NCBI RefSeq assembly: GCF_963678635.1
Contig: NC_087069.1
Span: 30,296,776 to 30,360,775 of the forward strand
DNA: 64,000 nt
Reading direction: 5' to 3'
Source of the DNA: Symsagittifera roscoffensis
Taxonomy: Eukaryota; Xenacoelomorpha; Acoela; Convolutidae
The notes beneath the pieces were generated by a model. That model did not search any database and was not told where the DNA came from. It saw only the letters and a program-made list of their open reading frames with translations. The position numbers were made by a program, and so were the translations under genes. Shown here in pieces: positions 55,006 through 64,000 of the stretch (its first letter is position 1; every line of letters starts with the position of its first letter).

Positions 55006-55127
55006 CAATGTAGCGATTCAATACTTTTATGTCTAAGCTCTGCTGTCTCAAGTTGGACTCTTTCTTTTTCTGGGCTCTGGCTAACTCCGCTTCCACTTTC
55101 TGGATCATCTCAAGAGTCTCATAATAC
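55006..55127 (-). CDS. IQCG: DRC9/IQCG-like gene, exon A (most 5' exon seen)
   Basis: Acceptor GTTCTAACAG, donor ATTG|GTAAGC. One base, 40 codons, one base: YYETLEMIQKVEAELARAQK then KKESNLRQQSLDIKVLNRYI, a coiled coil. The upstream intron is phase 2. With the other three exons about 218 residues are covered, roughly the C-terminal half of a ~440-residue family member; the 5' exons were not found up to 64000. Confidence 0.7.
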
Positions 55128-56000
55128 CTGTTAGAACCAAATTAAAAACTAAAAAGAAACGCTGGTCGCTGTGCATGTAGTAGCGCAGGATTTACCAATC
55201 ACAGAAAAGCAATTACGATGTTCGGAAAATATCCTTAACAAAATGGGAGAAAATGCAGTCAATTTAGATATGAAACTCATTCTTATCAGTGTAGAAATCA
55301 GCCTGAAAAACAAAAAATCAGTCGGAAAATTGAACCAAATTGTCTAGGCATAATAATTATGAACTCTGTTTAATCTCGAAATTCGATAGGGCTTCAACAT
55401 CATATCACACTTATTTTTCCACGAATTTTTGGAGGCACCTAAGACCCAGCGAGGAAGCCACACATCATTATATTTCCTCCCCACTCCCCTTATAGGGTCG
55501 TAACAAAAAGAACCTATGGAAAAAAAACAACTTAAAAAACTGTCGGAATTTTGTTTTTCGTTTCATTGAAAAATTTTTAAAATTTTTCATGTGATCAAAG
55601 CAAGATTCTTGGGTCAAGATATGCGACTCAAGAAGAGACTTTGTAAGTTGCGCCGCTTTTCGAGCAAAATTTGAGGTCGGTCAAAATCCTCTCCTATAAG
55701 TCCCGCCGCCGAGGTCTTATTTTAATTCGCGCAGCCCACTTCTTATCACGAGTCGCGCAGCCCGAGTGTTATCTGAAGCCACCTGTCAAAATCGGATGTC
55801 ACGGCTGTCAAAAAAAATTGATCTTCATTCGCGATGCTAAGAAAATCAGTTGGAGATGCGCGACAACCAAAAAGACGAGTGGCACGATTTAACAAGACTT
55901 TGAGCCGTAGTGCGAGTTATGAAAAGATTGGTGAAGCGACTTTAAAAAAAACGATTTCAGCGTCTCGATTTAGGAAAAGACTTATGTAACGTTTTAAAAA
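55128..56000. other. Upstream sequence of the DRC9-like exons; no exon recognised
   Basis: An acceptor-like and donor-like pair around 55300 and 55197 (minus) brackets an open stretch, but its residues do not resemble a coiled coil and it is not annotated. GC-rich motifs (GCGCCGC, CCGCCGCC) begin near 55640. Confidence 0.45.
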
Positions 56001-56130
56001 GACTTTGTCGGCGCGACTTACGAAAAGTTATTTAGCCGCGCCGCTACTTCAGAACGACTTTGGCGGCGCGACTCACGAAAAGTTATTCAGCCGCGCCGCT
56101 ACTTAAGAACGACTTTGGCGGCGCGAATTC
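56001..56130. repeat. 55-bp tandem repeat, about 2.3 copies
   Basis: GACTTTGGCGGCGCGACT starts recur at intervals of 55 bases (GCGCGA at 56011, 56066, 56121). Each unit contains AGCCGCGCCGCTACTT, locally GC-rich in an AT-rich region. Confidence 0.9.
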
Positions 56131-56533
56131 TAAAAAAGCCAGCCATAAAGCAATCAATTTTATTTCCCGCGGATGCACAATCACTGCAACTCAAATTAAC
56201 GTTGACTAATCAAGCTGAGAACTGACAAAATTTTAACACATTAACTCCTGCTTATAACAAAACTCCGGTTTATCACCTCCTAAATATTTCCGATTTATCA
56301 CATTATTTCATTACCCCTTAAAGCTACAAGCCTTTCCGTCAGAATATACAAATTGCGTACTCAATTCTAAAATAATTTAAAAAAAAATCAAAGCAAAAAG
56401 AAAAAAGTTTACCGGTTATGAGACATTATGTAAGACAAGAAAACTTTTCGTCCGATAACAACTTAATTTTTGAAATTCTGCCCACTGTGGAAACTGCCAC
56501 CGCCTTGACAAACCTCATTTGTTAAATTTTTCG

Positions 56534-56590
56534 TGAGGTTTCGACGTATGATTTGAGGTTTCGACGTATGATTTGAGGTTTCGACGTATG
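56534..56590. repeat. 20-bp tandem repeat, three copies
   Basis: GAGGTTTCGACGTATGATTT repeated three times, the last ending GTATGCAG. Confidence 0.93.
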
Positions 56591-56714
56591 CAGTAAGGTT
56601 AAATGCTTGCCACCTATTAACAAAATATAATTAACAAGATAAAATCTCTTAACAAAGTTACAACTATGATAGCGTGGTCCCACGCAAAAACAATTTTGAT
56701 AGACAGTAGTATTA

Positions 56715-56882
56715 TAATCCGCCGTGTGTCCTAAGGGGGTCATTGCTAAGAGGGGGGGGGGTCAAAAAGGTCTCAAAACCTAAGTGAGGGGTCCTAAAGT
56801 TTAGGACCCCTCACTCAGTTTTTGAGACCTTTTTGACCCCCCCTAGGAATGAACCCCCCACCTAAGGGCACACGGCGGATTA
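56715..56882. mobile_element. 168-bp hairpin element, TAATCCGCCGTGTG ends
   Basis: The sequence is an almost continuous inverted repeat: TAATCCGCCGTGTG at the left, CACACGGCGGATTA at the right, and CTAAAGTTTAG at the centre. A MITE-like foldback that may have inserted at TA. The arms contain G/C homopolymer runs (GGGGGGGG/CCCCCC) that differ slightly in length. Confidence 0.75.
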
Positions 56883-57334
56883 CAGTTGAAGACCCTCAAT
56901 TATTAGAGGTCCGCCAGTAAAGGGGTCCGCCTCGGACCCAAGGGCAAGGATTTTGCATTTTCCCAGCGCTTTGCCCACTATCACCGAAAAGTGCTGGGAT
57001 CCTAATTTTGAGATCCAAAATTTTTTTTCGGCATCTCAACTAGGATTTTACCAAACAGTCGCAAAATGCTGGTTCCCTGGCGGAAATTAATTTTTTGGAT
57101 CTTGAAATTTTTTCGTTTTTCTCGAAAAGTTTTCTACCGTCACTTTAAACGTACGAAATAGAATTGAAATGCATGGTCATTCTCAATCACCGCCGTCACT
57201 AACAACCTTCTTTCTTAACATCAGATACTGAAATGTTGAATATCAAAGAAGATAAAATGAGTTTAATAGGAAATTGGCACACTGAGGATTTTGATCAAGA
57301 AAATTTAACTTTCTCAGTTTTTCCAACTGGTGTC
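56883..57334. other. No gene seen
   Basis: Mixed sequence with GTCCGCC and a CAGCGCTTTGCCC phrase; a 63-codon frame begins at 57233 and runs into the inverted repeat. Confidence 0.45.
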
Positions 57335-57890
57335 AGATCAAAAAGTAGTAAAATTCACAATCGTCATAAAGTTCTCTTCTCGAAGTTTGTTGAAATAGCA
57401 AAAAAAACATGCTCAAAGTTGTAAGCAGCTGTTTTATTTGAATGAGCTCTTACAAATAACGTGGTGCGTTTATACAAAACAGAAAAATGGTAGGGCTACT
57501 GATGTAACCATTGCTACTTATGAAAACCGATTTAATTACTCATTCGATTTTGACTTTAGGATGATTGAGAAAGGGGTGGTGCGAATGATTTGATTTTGTT
57601 TTGATAAATTTTCAAAATATCAAAAACTTCCAGTGATCTATCTGAATATCTACCACCGAGATATAGGACTGAGTAAGTGGTATCGGCTTGAAATTCGGCA
57701 GGTCCACGAGGTGTTGGAAAATATACAAAATGACAACTTTTCTGTTTTATATAAACGCACCACGTTATTTGTAAGAGCTCCTTCAAATAAAGTAGCTGTT
57801 TACAAGTTTGAGCATCTTTTTTTTTGCTATTTCAACAAACTTCGAGATGAGAACTTTATGACGATTGTGAATTTTACTACTTTTTGATCT
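57335..57890. repeat. Inverted repeat, ~153-base arms with ~250-base spacer
   Basis: 57335-57487 matches the inverse of 57737-57890 with only about ten differences. Starts AGATCAAAAAGTAGTAAAAT. Open frames (57233-57424, 57633-57887 plus; 57786-57556 minus) traverse it, and the minus frame has a conserved-looking ADTTYSVLYLGGRYSDRSLE stretch in the spacer, but none is recognised. Confidence 0.85.
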
Positions 57891-58068
57891 AAGGGTGAAC
57901 AATCTAAGAAGACAACTTAATGCACCTAAACTTTTACGTCAATCGTATGAACTGGCTACAAAGGACAGCTTTGGATATCTATAATAAGATTTAGATCCCC
58001 GAACATCAGACTGTCTCAGATACAGTTCAAACATAATGCCACCTGGTCCGTAAATTCTCTATTTACCA

Positions 58069-58344
58069 TTGGATAAGGCAGAAGTGACACCCATCAAAAT
58101 GAACGCGAAAAAAATATCTCTTCTGCAGAACATGGTACAATTGAAACTAAGTCAACTACGGAGCTTTATTAGAAAATCATCAAATACTCAAGTTATATCA
58201 GTCGTTTGTAAGAACTTGCTCAATATAGTCAACGGTATTGTGCCTGTTAGTATTCCAAATCTTAAAAATTTCGAAGGAACATATAAGATTCTAATCAATC
58301 CAAAAACGAGTCTCGAAACAAAAATTAGCTGTTATATTGAGTGA
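58069..58344 (+). pseudogene. Small helical protein accompanying the integrase (relic)
   Basis: KMNAKKISLLQNMVQLKLSQ, then VVCKNLLNIVNGIVPVSIPN and LINPKTSLETKI. The pattern (helix, cysteine, LLNIVNG-x-VPVS, then PKTSLxxK) resembles a short conserved frame often found next to F54H12.3-type integrases; that link is from memory of the pattern and is tentative. Ends in a stop near 58342. Confidence 0.4.
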
Positions 58345-58427
58345 ACAAGGGTTTTATCTAATCAGACATATACTTTATTTTTGCTTTAAGTATTTGAGAG
58401 CATAAAAAGACAGCACAAGAGTTTTTT

Positions 58428-58631
58428 TTGATTCCGAAGCATATTTATATTAGAGAACAACCCCATGCAGCGCAAATTTTGCTTGACAATTCAATCAAAC
58501 ATGAAAAACCGCAACTATCATACTTGAATCCGTTAAGACCCCTAAAAGCAACAACAACAACTAATCCTTCAGTTATACCAACACCCGAAACAATTATCAA
58601 AGCCCCAGCAGACAACAATCCACAAAAATAA
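58428..58631 (+). pseudogene. Segment preceding the integrase (relic)
   Basis: IPKHIYIREQPHAAQILLDN, then SYLNPLRPLKATTTTNPSV and a proline/threonine-rich end. The following ~330 bases (58640-58970) continue in broken frames with DDDYHDGDDEGNEMDNNAE and LLQLQLMDEHKLKRAKKS, an acidic then helical region, and YDIQQKTKKLHNPAF. Confidence 0.4.
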
Positions 58632-58973
58632 GCTCTCTTTCTTACTGAAGATGATGATTATCATGATGGTGATGATGAAGGAAACGAGATGGACAACAAT
58701 GCTGAACTTAATGAGGATTTATCCACTGAATATATCCTGTTACAATTACAACTCATGGACGAACACAAACTTAAGCGAGCGAAAAAAAGTTCTTGAAGTT
58801 ATTAAAAAATCAGAGCGAGTAAAAAAAAAAAAGATAATGAAAAAATGTACAGTGATAAAGTTCCAACCGGTCTTAAAGCATCAATTATTTTGTATGATAT
58901 ACAACAAAAAACTAAAAAACTTCACAACCCTGCTTTTATGCTGATTTTGAGGTAACTCAAGCTTGATGAACGC

Positions 58974-59960
58974 TTGGTTATGAACAAGTATGCCAAATTC
59001 GCGGTTCAGTTAACGAAAACGGAACGAGCTCAACAGAAGCAAAGAAGCAGATGTTCCACAAATTCTCCCTCAACACCTACAACCCTCCTTTCTCCCACGA
59101 AACTGTCAACAAGTTCCGGCTCAAAAAGCAATAAACGACGCAAAATCAGAAGAACTGTTGCAGACAGTGAAAGAGAACGGGCAGCGCAAAAAACCAAACG
59201 AGAAGAAGGAGCAGCAGAAGAAGAAGACTCCGAATCATACGAAACGCCCAATAACGATTCAGATTCTGCAGCGACAGAGAAGACAAAGACGAAAACAAAA
59301 AAATGGCAAGATTACACTAGCTGAAGAAAAACTATTGAAAGCTAAATTTCCAAGTAAAGTTCCAGCATTGTTTGGCAGTGTACAGAATCTAAAAAAGGAA
59401 TCAAAAATTTCACAAAGTAAAGTGAAACATTTTTTACATACAGAGCCTGCGAATCCAAAATATCGAACAGTTCGTCGCAAAACACCACGCCTTAAAATGA
59501 ACATTTGTCAATTGACCTGACGTATGTTGATAAACTTGCACATTACAACAAAAAAATTAAATATCATCCCGCTATCTACGTGCAAAACCATTGAAATCAG
59601 AGTATGACACCTCAACTGCGGAGGCATTCAAACAAATGTTAAAACCAAAAGTGCCAAAAAAAAATAATGGATAGATAAAGGCACAGAGTTTAAGGAGTCA
59701 TTCGAAAATGCAGGTGAGGCCAAGGGCATCGAAACATATACAACAGAGAGTTTAAAAAAATCAGCTTTCGCGGAGAGGAACATTCGATCACTAAAGGGTT
59801 TGAATAATAAGTATTTGGAGGACAAATGGACCTACTCATACATCGATAAGCTTCAAGTTTTTGTCAGCGCAATCAAATCGAGAACAAACCGCGTTACCAA
59901 ATTAGCCCCGAATGAAGTTATCAAAAAGGACGTTTCACCAAACGAAGGCTAACATCTTCG
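58974..59960 (+). pseudogene. F54H12.3-type integrase (broken)
   Basis: Begins with LDERLVMNKYAKFAVQL and a serine/threonine, then lysine/glutamate-rich linker. From ~59310: AEEKLLKAKFPSKVPALFGS, ISQSKVKHFLHTEP and YRTVRRKTPRLKMNI, the N-terminal domain typical of the family. Around 59518 DLTYVDKLAHYNKKI follows, the start of the catalytic core (first aspartate region), then frameshifts. 59680 onward reads IDKGTEFKESFENAGEAKGI (second aspartate region), FAERNIRSLKGLNNKYLEDK (catalytic glutamate region) and TNRVTKLAPNEVIKKDVSP. Core residues remain but stops and frameshifts make it inactive. Confidence 0.7.
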
Positions 59961-59963
59961 TCT

Positions 59964-60146
59964 GTGAGCTCTGACAACACGTCCGCTTCAAGGATTCTCA
60001 CTAGACCCGACAGCGATTTCAGGTCTGGAGCGACAATTAATGACTTGAGAATATCCAAACTAAGTATTTGGTCTTGCGGTCGACTTGCTGGACAAGACTT
60101 TTGTAACCTAAACGAACGAAATTTAGCTAGGATGCGGGCATATTGA
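59964..60146 (+). pseudogene. Likely C-terminal remnant of the integrase
   Basis: 60-codon frame with RPDSDFRSGATINDLRISKL, which resembles the SH3-like region after the core (RRP-x-F-x-VGD-x-VRISK in the family). The match fades after about 60075. Confidence 0.35.
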
Positions 60147-60149
60147 CCC

Positions 60150-60849
60150 TTCAGTGCCTCTGCTCATTCAGCGGACGAATTCCATTTCGGGGGACTGCGC
60201 CTGAGCGTGCCCTTTGCCTCGATTTTTCCGACAAAAACCAAGGTCAGTTCAGGGATACAAATTGATTGACCAGCCGCTCAAAGCTGTCGTCACGTGATTG
60301 GTCCATGGGAGTCCCAAAAACATGATAATAATGAACATCATTTCCCAATAGACTAAGTTACCAGAACAAGTAACTAAATAGGCAGAAGAGATGTAGTTGA
60401 AAAACATCAGCAGAAAGAAAGCTGCGATCAGTACAAATCTAAAAATCCAGAATGGCATATGATTTCGGAAACATGGTGAGAAAATGGCATATATGAATCA
60501 ATTAAGTGAGCTGAACCTGGATTGATCAATAGAATGTGCATAAATTATTTCGCCCTCTTGCGATGAGTTAAAGCAAGTATGGCTGCGTTCTGATTGGTCA
60601 GAATAGTTGTCACTCGAATAGCCGCCCTCTTGTGGCGACTGAATTTGTGAAATTTTGCGGTCAAACGAATGAAATGTGAAACGCCGCTCCCCAGCGGTCG
60701 ACTACCCCAATCAAAAACGAAATCTACTGATTGCTTCTTATAGCATTGGGTGATACGTGTCAACCAGAGCATTGATTAAGCAGAGAAATTGAATTAACGT
60801 GAGTGATTGATCTCTGAATTTTGTTTTCAACAAGGTTACACATCACCCC
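60150..60849. other. No gene seen between two element relics
   Basis: Could include an LTR or untranslated end of the minus-strand Gypsy relic, but no LTR pair was found. A 75-codon minus frame (60772-60545) is unrecognised. Confidence 0.45.
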
Positions 60850-60929
60850 GGAACGCTTAGAAAAATACGCCGATTCTTTTGTAGCTCGAATCGTGATTAC
60901 CCAACAATTAATTTCGGAAATACTCATAG

Positions 60930-61790
60930 GAACAAACGATGGCGAGTAATTCTAATAAATTGAGCTGTATTTCTTCTCTTGATCGTTGAGAAACTGGGAA
61001 GCAAAGGCTATCGGTGCCCATATTTCTTCTTCTAACTCTTGTTTGAGAGCCAATCCCAAACCGCTGTGACTGGCTTCACATTTAATCTTGGTTCCACGAT
61101 TCTGATCACAGTGGTACGTTTTTATCGAAATGTTTGAGAATGTCCGTGAATGCGGATTGATGAGATTTCCCCCAAACGATCTTGTTCTTGTTACTCGCCT
61201 TTAACGATGGACGGAGTTGGTTCGATTGGATTTGAAGATTGAGCAAAATTTCTTCAAAAGATTTAAGTTACCCATCAGTGAGGTGAGTTGCCTTAAAGTT
61301 CGTGGTTAACCTTCCTCCTGTAGCCTAATGAAAACCTTCTCCACTAGGCAATCATGCTCAACCATTGAAACCTTAGAGACGATAAGAATGTCGTCCAAGA
61401 AACTGAAAACTCCCGACAAACCCCGAAGAGTTTTATCTATCGCCTTTTCGAATTCTTCGAGCACGTCAGTAAGTCTCTAAAACCCGTCTTAAAACGATAA
61501 GTGCCCGTCTATTCTCCACACACAATAGTGAAATTAAAAGACCATCAACTGCATCACTCAATAGAATTAAATTTAACGCGTATTTTAGATACAATGGCGC
61601 GAACCAAGCTTCGCCACTTTTATTCGACGTATTGATCTGGGCAGCAGAGTCCAACAATTCTATTACATTCGGCTTTTAATACTGATTTTTGTGAATGTGA
61701 ACATTCATGGGCTTTGCATCCATTGCCATCTTTACTGTTTTATCTTTCTTTGCAGTCATGATAATCGGTGAGATAAAATTTCCGCTAGTA
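60930..61790 (-). pseudogene. Gypsy reverse transcriptase and RNase H (broken)
   Basis: Blocks in order: SPIIMTAKKDKTVKMAMDAK (finger region), AAQINTSNKSGEAWF, LKYALNLILLSDAV (altered first catalytic motif), GVFSFLDDILIVSK near 61390-61399 (Phe-Leu-Asp-Asp instead of Tyr-x-Asp-Asp), then IKCEASHSGLGLALKQEL and APIAFASQFLND of RNase H, where the usual DAS aspartate reads glutamate. Blocks lie in different frames. Confidence 0.7.
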
Positions 61791-62469
61791 CAATTATTGT
61801 TTCTTACAATGTGTCACTCCTGAATGAGTTTTCGAAACTTTTCTCCGACCTTCTCCTGAAGATGAACCTGAACCCGACGGCCTTTTTTCTTGAGTTGTAA
61901 TAAGAGGCAACATAAATGTGGAAAATACTTGATGGTTCTTCACTGGATTCCGACTGAGAGATTATGCGCACCAGCGGGTTAGGAGGCCTCACTTATGTCG
62001 TTCGGACCCTAATAAAGTTTGGAGGTCTAAGCCAGTCAGACATCAGGTGTGGTTCTCCAAAACGAGGAGTTTTGCTGATTTTACCTCCAATCAAAAAATG
62101 ACAGGTCAACTATCAGCGTGCCAAAAATTTCTATACGTTTCCGATTATAGTCGATGTACTCCGATTCTATCGGACATTCCTTCTCATGTAGTACAACAGC
62201 TGATGGCACTGATTTAACGAAGTGTTCCGCTGTTCGTTTATTCACAAAAAACAAACAAAAAAACTGTAGTGCCCGTACGAACTGTGTCTTTAAAGAAAGT
62301 TTGGTAGCACAGAAAGATTTTTTTGTATTCAGCGTGTTTTACGGGTAGACGCATTTACTACTTTCAAATTTTTCACTGAGCCTGTAATAGAAGGAACTTG
62401 ATTTTTAAGACGGGAAATCCATTAGACATTAAGAACCGCAAACTCCGACTCCCTACCAGAGGTAAGAAA

Positions 62470-63408
62470 GTTACAACCTTTCTCAGTTGTTTCATCTGAC
62501 TCAGCATCCACATTAGCGATGATTTTGGAATTGCAACAATTCGCAAAATGACCTTTTTTCTGCAATTTCTACATGGTACAATCCAAGCTGGACAACCTTG
62601 TTTACAATTTGCTGTGACTTTATACCCGCAAAGATAGCATGGGTTACGTCTTTAGTGTTGATCACCTCTCTGGGTTGACTAGAGTTTTGCTGTGCTCGGT
62701 TGAACTTGACCGAGAGTTTCTCAATCTGAACTGAGTAGGTAGGTTCTTGCCTAATCCGAAAGTTTTGAGCGGAATTTGACCCTTGATGGGACGGGCTGCC
62801 CTCTACTGTCGAGCCACTCAGTTGCTTTTGTGAACTGGTGGCCATCTGGGCAGCTTTCGCATGTAGCAGAGCAGACTGCAGAGTTTCTTCTGGTGTATTT
62901 CCGGGTTGATTACACAATTCACGTTGGATGTCTTCAAAGCGCATTTTAGCAACAAAAATATCCCTCTCAACCTGTTTCTCTTGTGCTACTGTCCAACCAC
63001 ACAGGGCTTCCTGACCCGTTAGACAAAAGAAAAAGCTTTCAGACACTCACAATCAGAGTGAACTGCGTTGTAGATTTGTAGACGTTTGATATAATACCTC
63101 TTCTTCTTGAAAAGTAGAACACAGTTAACATAAGACTCTTTGTACTTAATAGCACTAATGTCTGATGTGGATAGCTTTGAAGAAAAAGTTTCCTGCCTTC
63201 GGAACCCAGAGAAAAGCAAAGTCTGGACTTGATGCGTTGATCTGTCTGAAGAAAGAAAACACGAGGTGCAATCCTGCTCTTCTCTCTTCAATGATTTCAA
63301 CGAACCTGCATTCTCACTTGTGCTGACAGCGTCCAGCTTTGGTGCGGGATCGTCATGAACTACTCCTGGCGGTTTTAACAATTCTCGAGGATCACATCTC
63401 TCCCGCAA
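62470..63408 (-). pseudogene. Gypsy gag with zinc knuckle (broken)
   Basis: Start MRERCDPRELLKPPGVVHDD at 63408; frame breaks near 63040-63280. The 177-codon frame at 63046-62513 includes QEKQVERDIFVAKMRFEDIQ and PEETLQSALLHAKAAQMAT, a typical capsid-C-terminal segment. A frameshift near 62650 moves on to CYLCGYKVTANCKQGCPAWI then CRNCRKK and HFANCC, a zinc-knuckle region. Nucleic-acid binding and assembly are the family role. Confidence 0.7.
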
Positions 63409-64000
63409 TGTGATGGCGAGATTAAAATGTCAGATCCATGACTAACAGCTGCTTGGGTGGTCGGACGACGGCTTGTGCCAGAATACGGTATAGTAATAAA
63501 GTCAGTCGAGTCGTCCGAATTTGGAACTGCTGGCTACGGAAGTTGAATCTCAGAAGACTCAAATAAAATTAAGACCAAGACTTAATTCATCTTGTAGATA
63601 TAGATATGTAGATAAGTATATTAATAATTTCATGACGAAACGTTTTATATCGACTTAAATTTTACATAAATTTACAAAGAGTGAATAGACAGTTTTGCTT
63701 TAACTTAACCGCGTTGTGATAGGTAGACAACAGCTTTGAGCTCCAAATTGATTAAATTGACTGAAAGGTGTAATGAGTATTAGTGAGCACAGATTTGGTA
63801 CTGCACCACATCGTTAAATGGCACAGATGTAACTACCTTTGCCGGAACTACGAGTGCTTGAAAATTTCATTTTTTAAAACAATTTATCCTTTTTGTTGCT
63901 CTACAAAAACAAGTATTGCTCAAATGATTCTGAAAAACTGGAAGCCACTAAAACATTCCAAAATAGAAAATAGTTAAAATTTGCAAGCTTCAAAAATGTT
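63409..64000. other. No gene seen; probable 5' leader of the Gypsy relic
   Basis: In element orientation TGGCACAAGCCGTCGTCCG near 63450-63475 could be a primer-binding site; an LTR would lie above ~63490, but without a second copy it cannot be bounded. Confidence 0.35.

Larger units (their letters stand above)
57898..60075 (+). mobile_element. Relic of a DNA element with F54H12.3-type (retrovirus-like) integrase
   Basis: Plus-strand string of decayed frames: a small helical protein, an IPKHIYIREQPHAAQILLD segment, an acidic/basic linker, the integrase N-terminal part, core and C-terminal part. Such integrases are found in Maverick/Polinton-type and related large DNA elements of invertebrates. 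No DNA polymerase, capsid or terminal repeats were found, so this is a fragment. Confidence 0.55.
60850..63408 (-). mobile_element. Ty3/Gypsy gag-pol relic, minus strand
   Basis: Order on the minus strand: gag with zinc knuckle (63408-62470), decayed protease region, reverse transcriptase (about 61790-61300) and RNase H (about 61080-60930). Integrase is not seen. It is a different lineage from the relic at 4003-6191, judging by RNase H residues. Confidence 0.75.

Noticed and set aside
55197-55300. Additional 5' exon of the DRC9-like gene
   Set aside because: Splice-like borders but residues do not resemble the family and the phase is not clearly matched.
59030-59504. Minus-strand frames over the integrase linker
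   Set aside because: Antisense shadows; the plus strand carries the recognisable integrase residues.
1-64000. A new defence, biosynthetic or operon-like system
   Set aside because: No clustered co-oriented intact genes; nearly all coding matter is decayed retroelement or split host exons.

Overview
The window looks like an AT-rich, repeat-dense nuclear genome of an invertebrate animal. Signs are introns with GT-AG borders, a motile-cilium gene, Penelope, CR1/Jockey-like, BEL/Pao and Ty3/Gypsy elements, tRNA-derived SINE fragments, and long microsatellites ((TAG)n, (GA)n, (ATGT)n). Nothing resembles prokaryotic gene organisation. The species cannot be named from sequence alone.

Host genes are few and all lie on the minus strand. 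(1) A three-exon gene at 24161-21283 encodes a glutamine- and asparagine-rich protein of unknown function; all its introns are phase 1 and the frames join cleanly. (2) The 3' half of a gene for the IQ-motif subunit of the nexin-dynein regulatory complex (DRC9/IQCG-like) lies at 55127-51103 as four exons with consistent phases, ending in an IQ motif and a lysine-rich tail. (3) An unrecognised, relatively GC-rich terminal exon occurs twice (10272-10038 and 15422-15188) because it lies in a duplicated block.

Layout: 1-2 kb Penelope GIY-YIG fragment; 2.5-4 kb broken non-LTR retrotransposon (minus); 4-6.2 kb decayed Gypsy pol ending at a tiny LTR; 6.5-16.8 kb two tandem copies of a ~5.15 kb block, each with foldback elements, clusters of an ACCGCTCAAA motif, the terminal exon and a tetranucleotide repeat; 16.6-17.0 kb a long palindrome near whose centre the duplication breaks; 18.7-19.5 kb a 394-bp tandem duplication; 21.3-24.2 kb gene 1; 27.1-35.0 kb a BEL/Pao element with both LTRs but a large pol deletion; 36.7-49.0 kb two related LTR elements in opposite orientation, the second with two LTRs and a 4-bp target duplication; 51.1-55.1 kb the DRC9-like gene; 56-57 kb small tandem repeats and a 168-bp hairpin; 57.3-60.1 kb remains of an element with an F54H12.3-type integrase; 60.9-63.4 kb another Gypsy gag-pol relic (minus).

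Almost all element-derived reading frames are broken by stops, frameshifts or deletions, so they are annotated as relics. I found no convincing new enzymatic or defence system. The least ordinary features are the TACCCGGGTTGACC foldback family with perfect palindromes, the palindrome-associated segmental duplication carrying a terminal exon, and the inverted pair of LTR elements.
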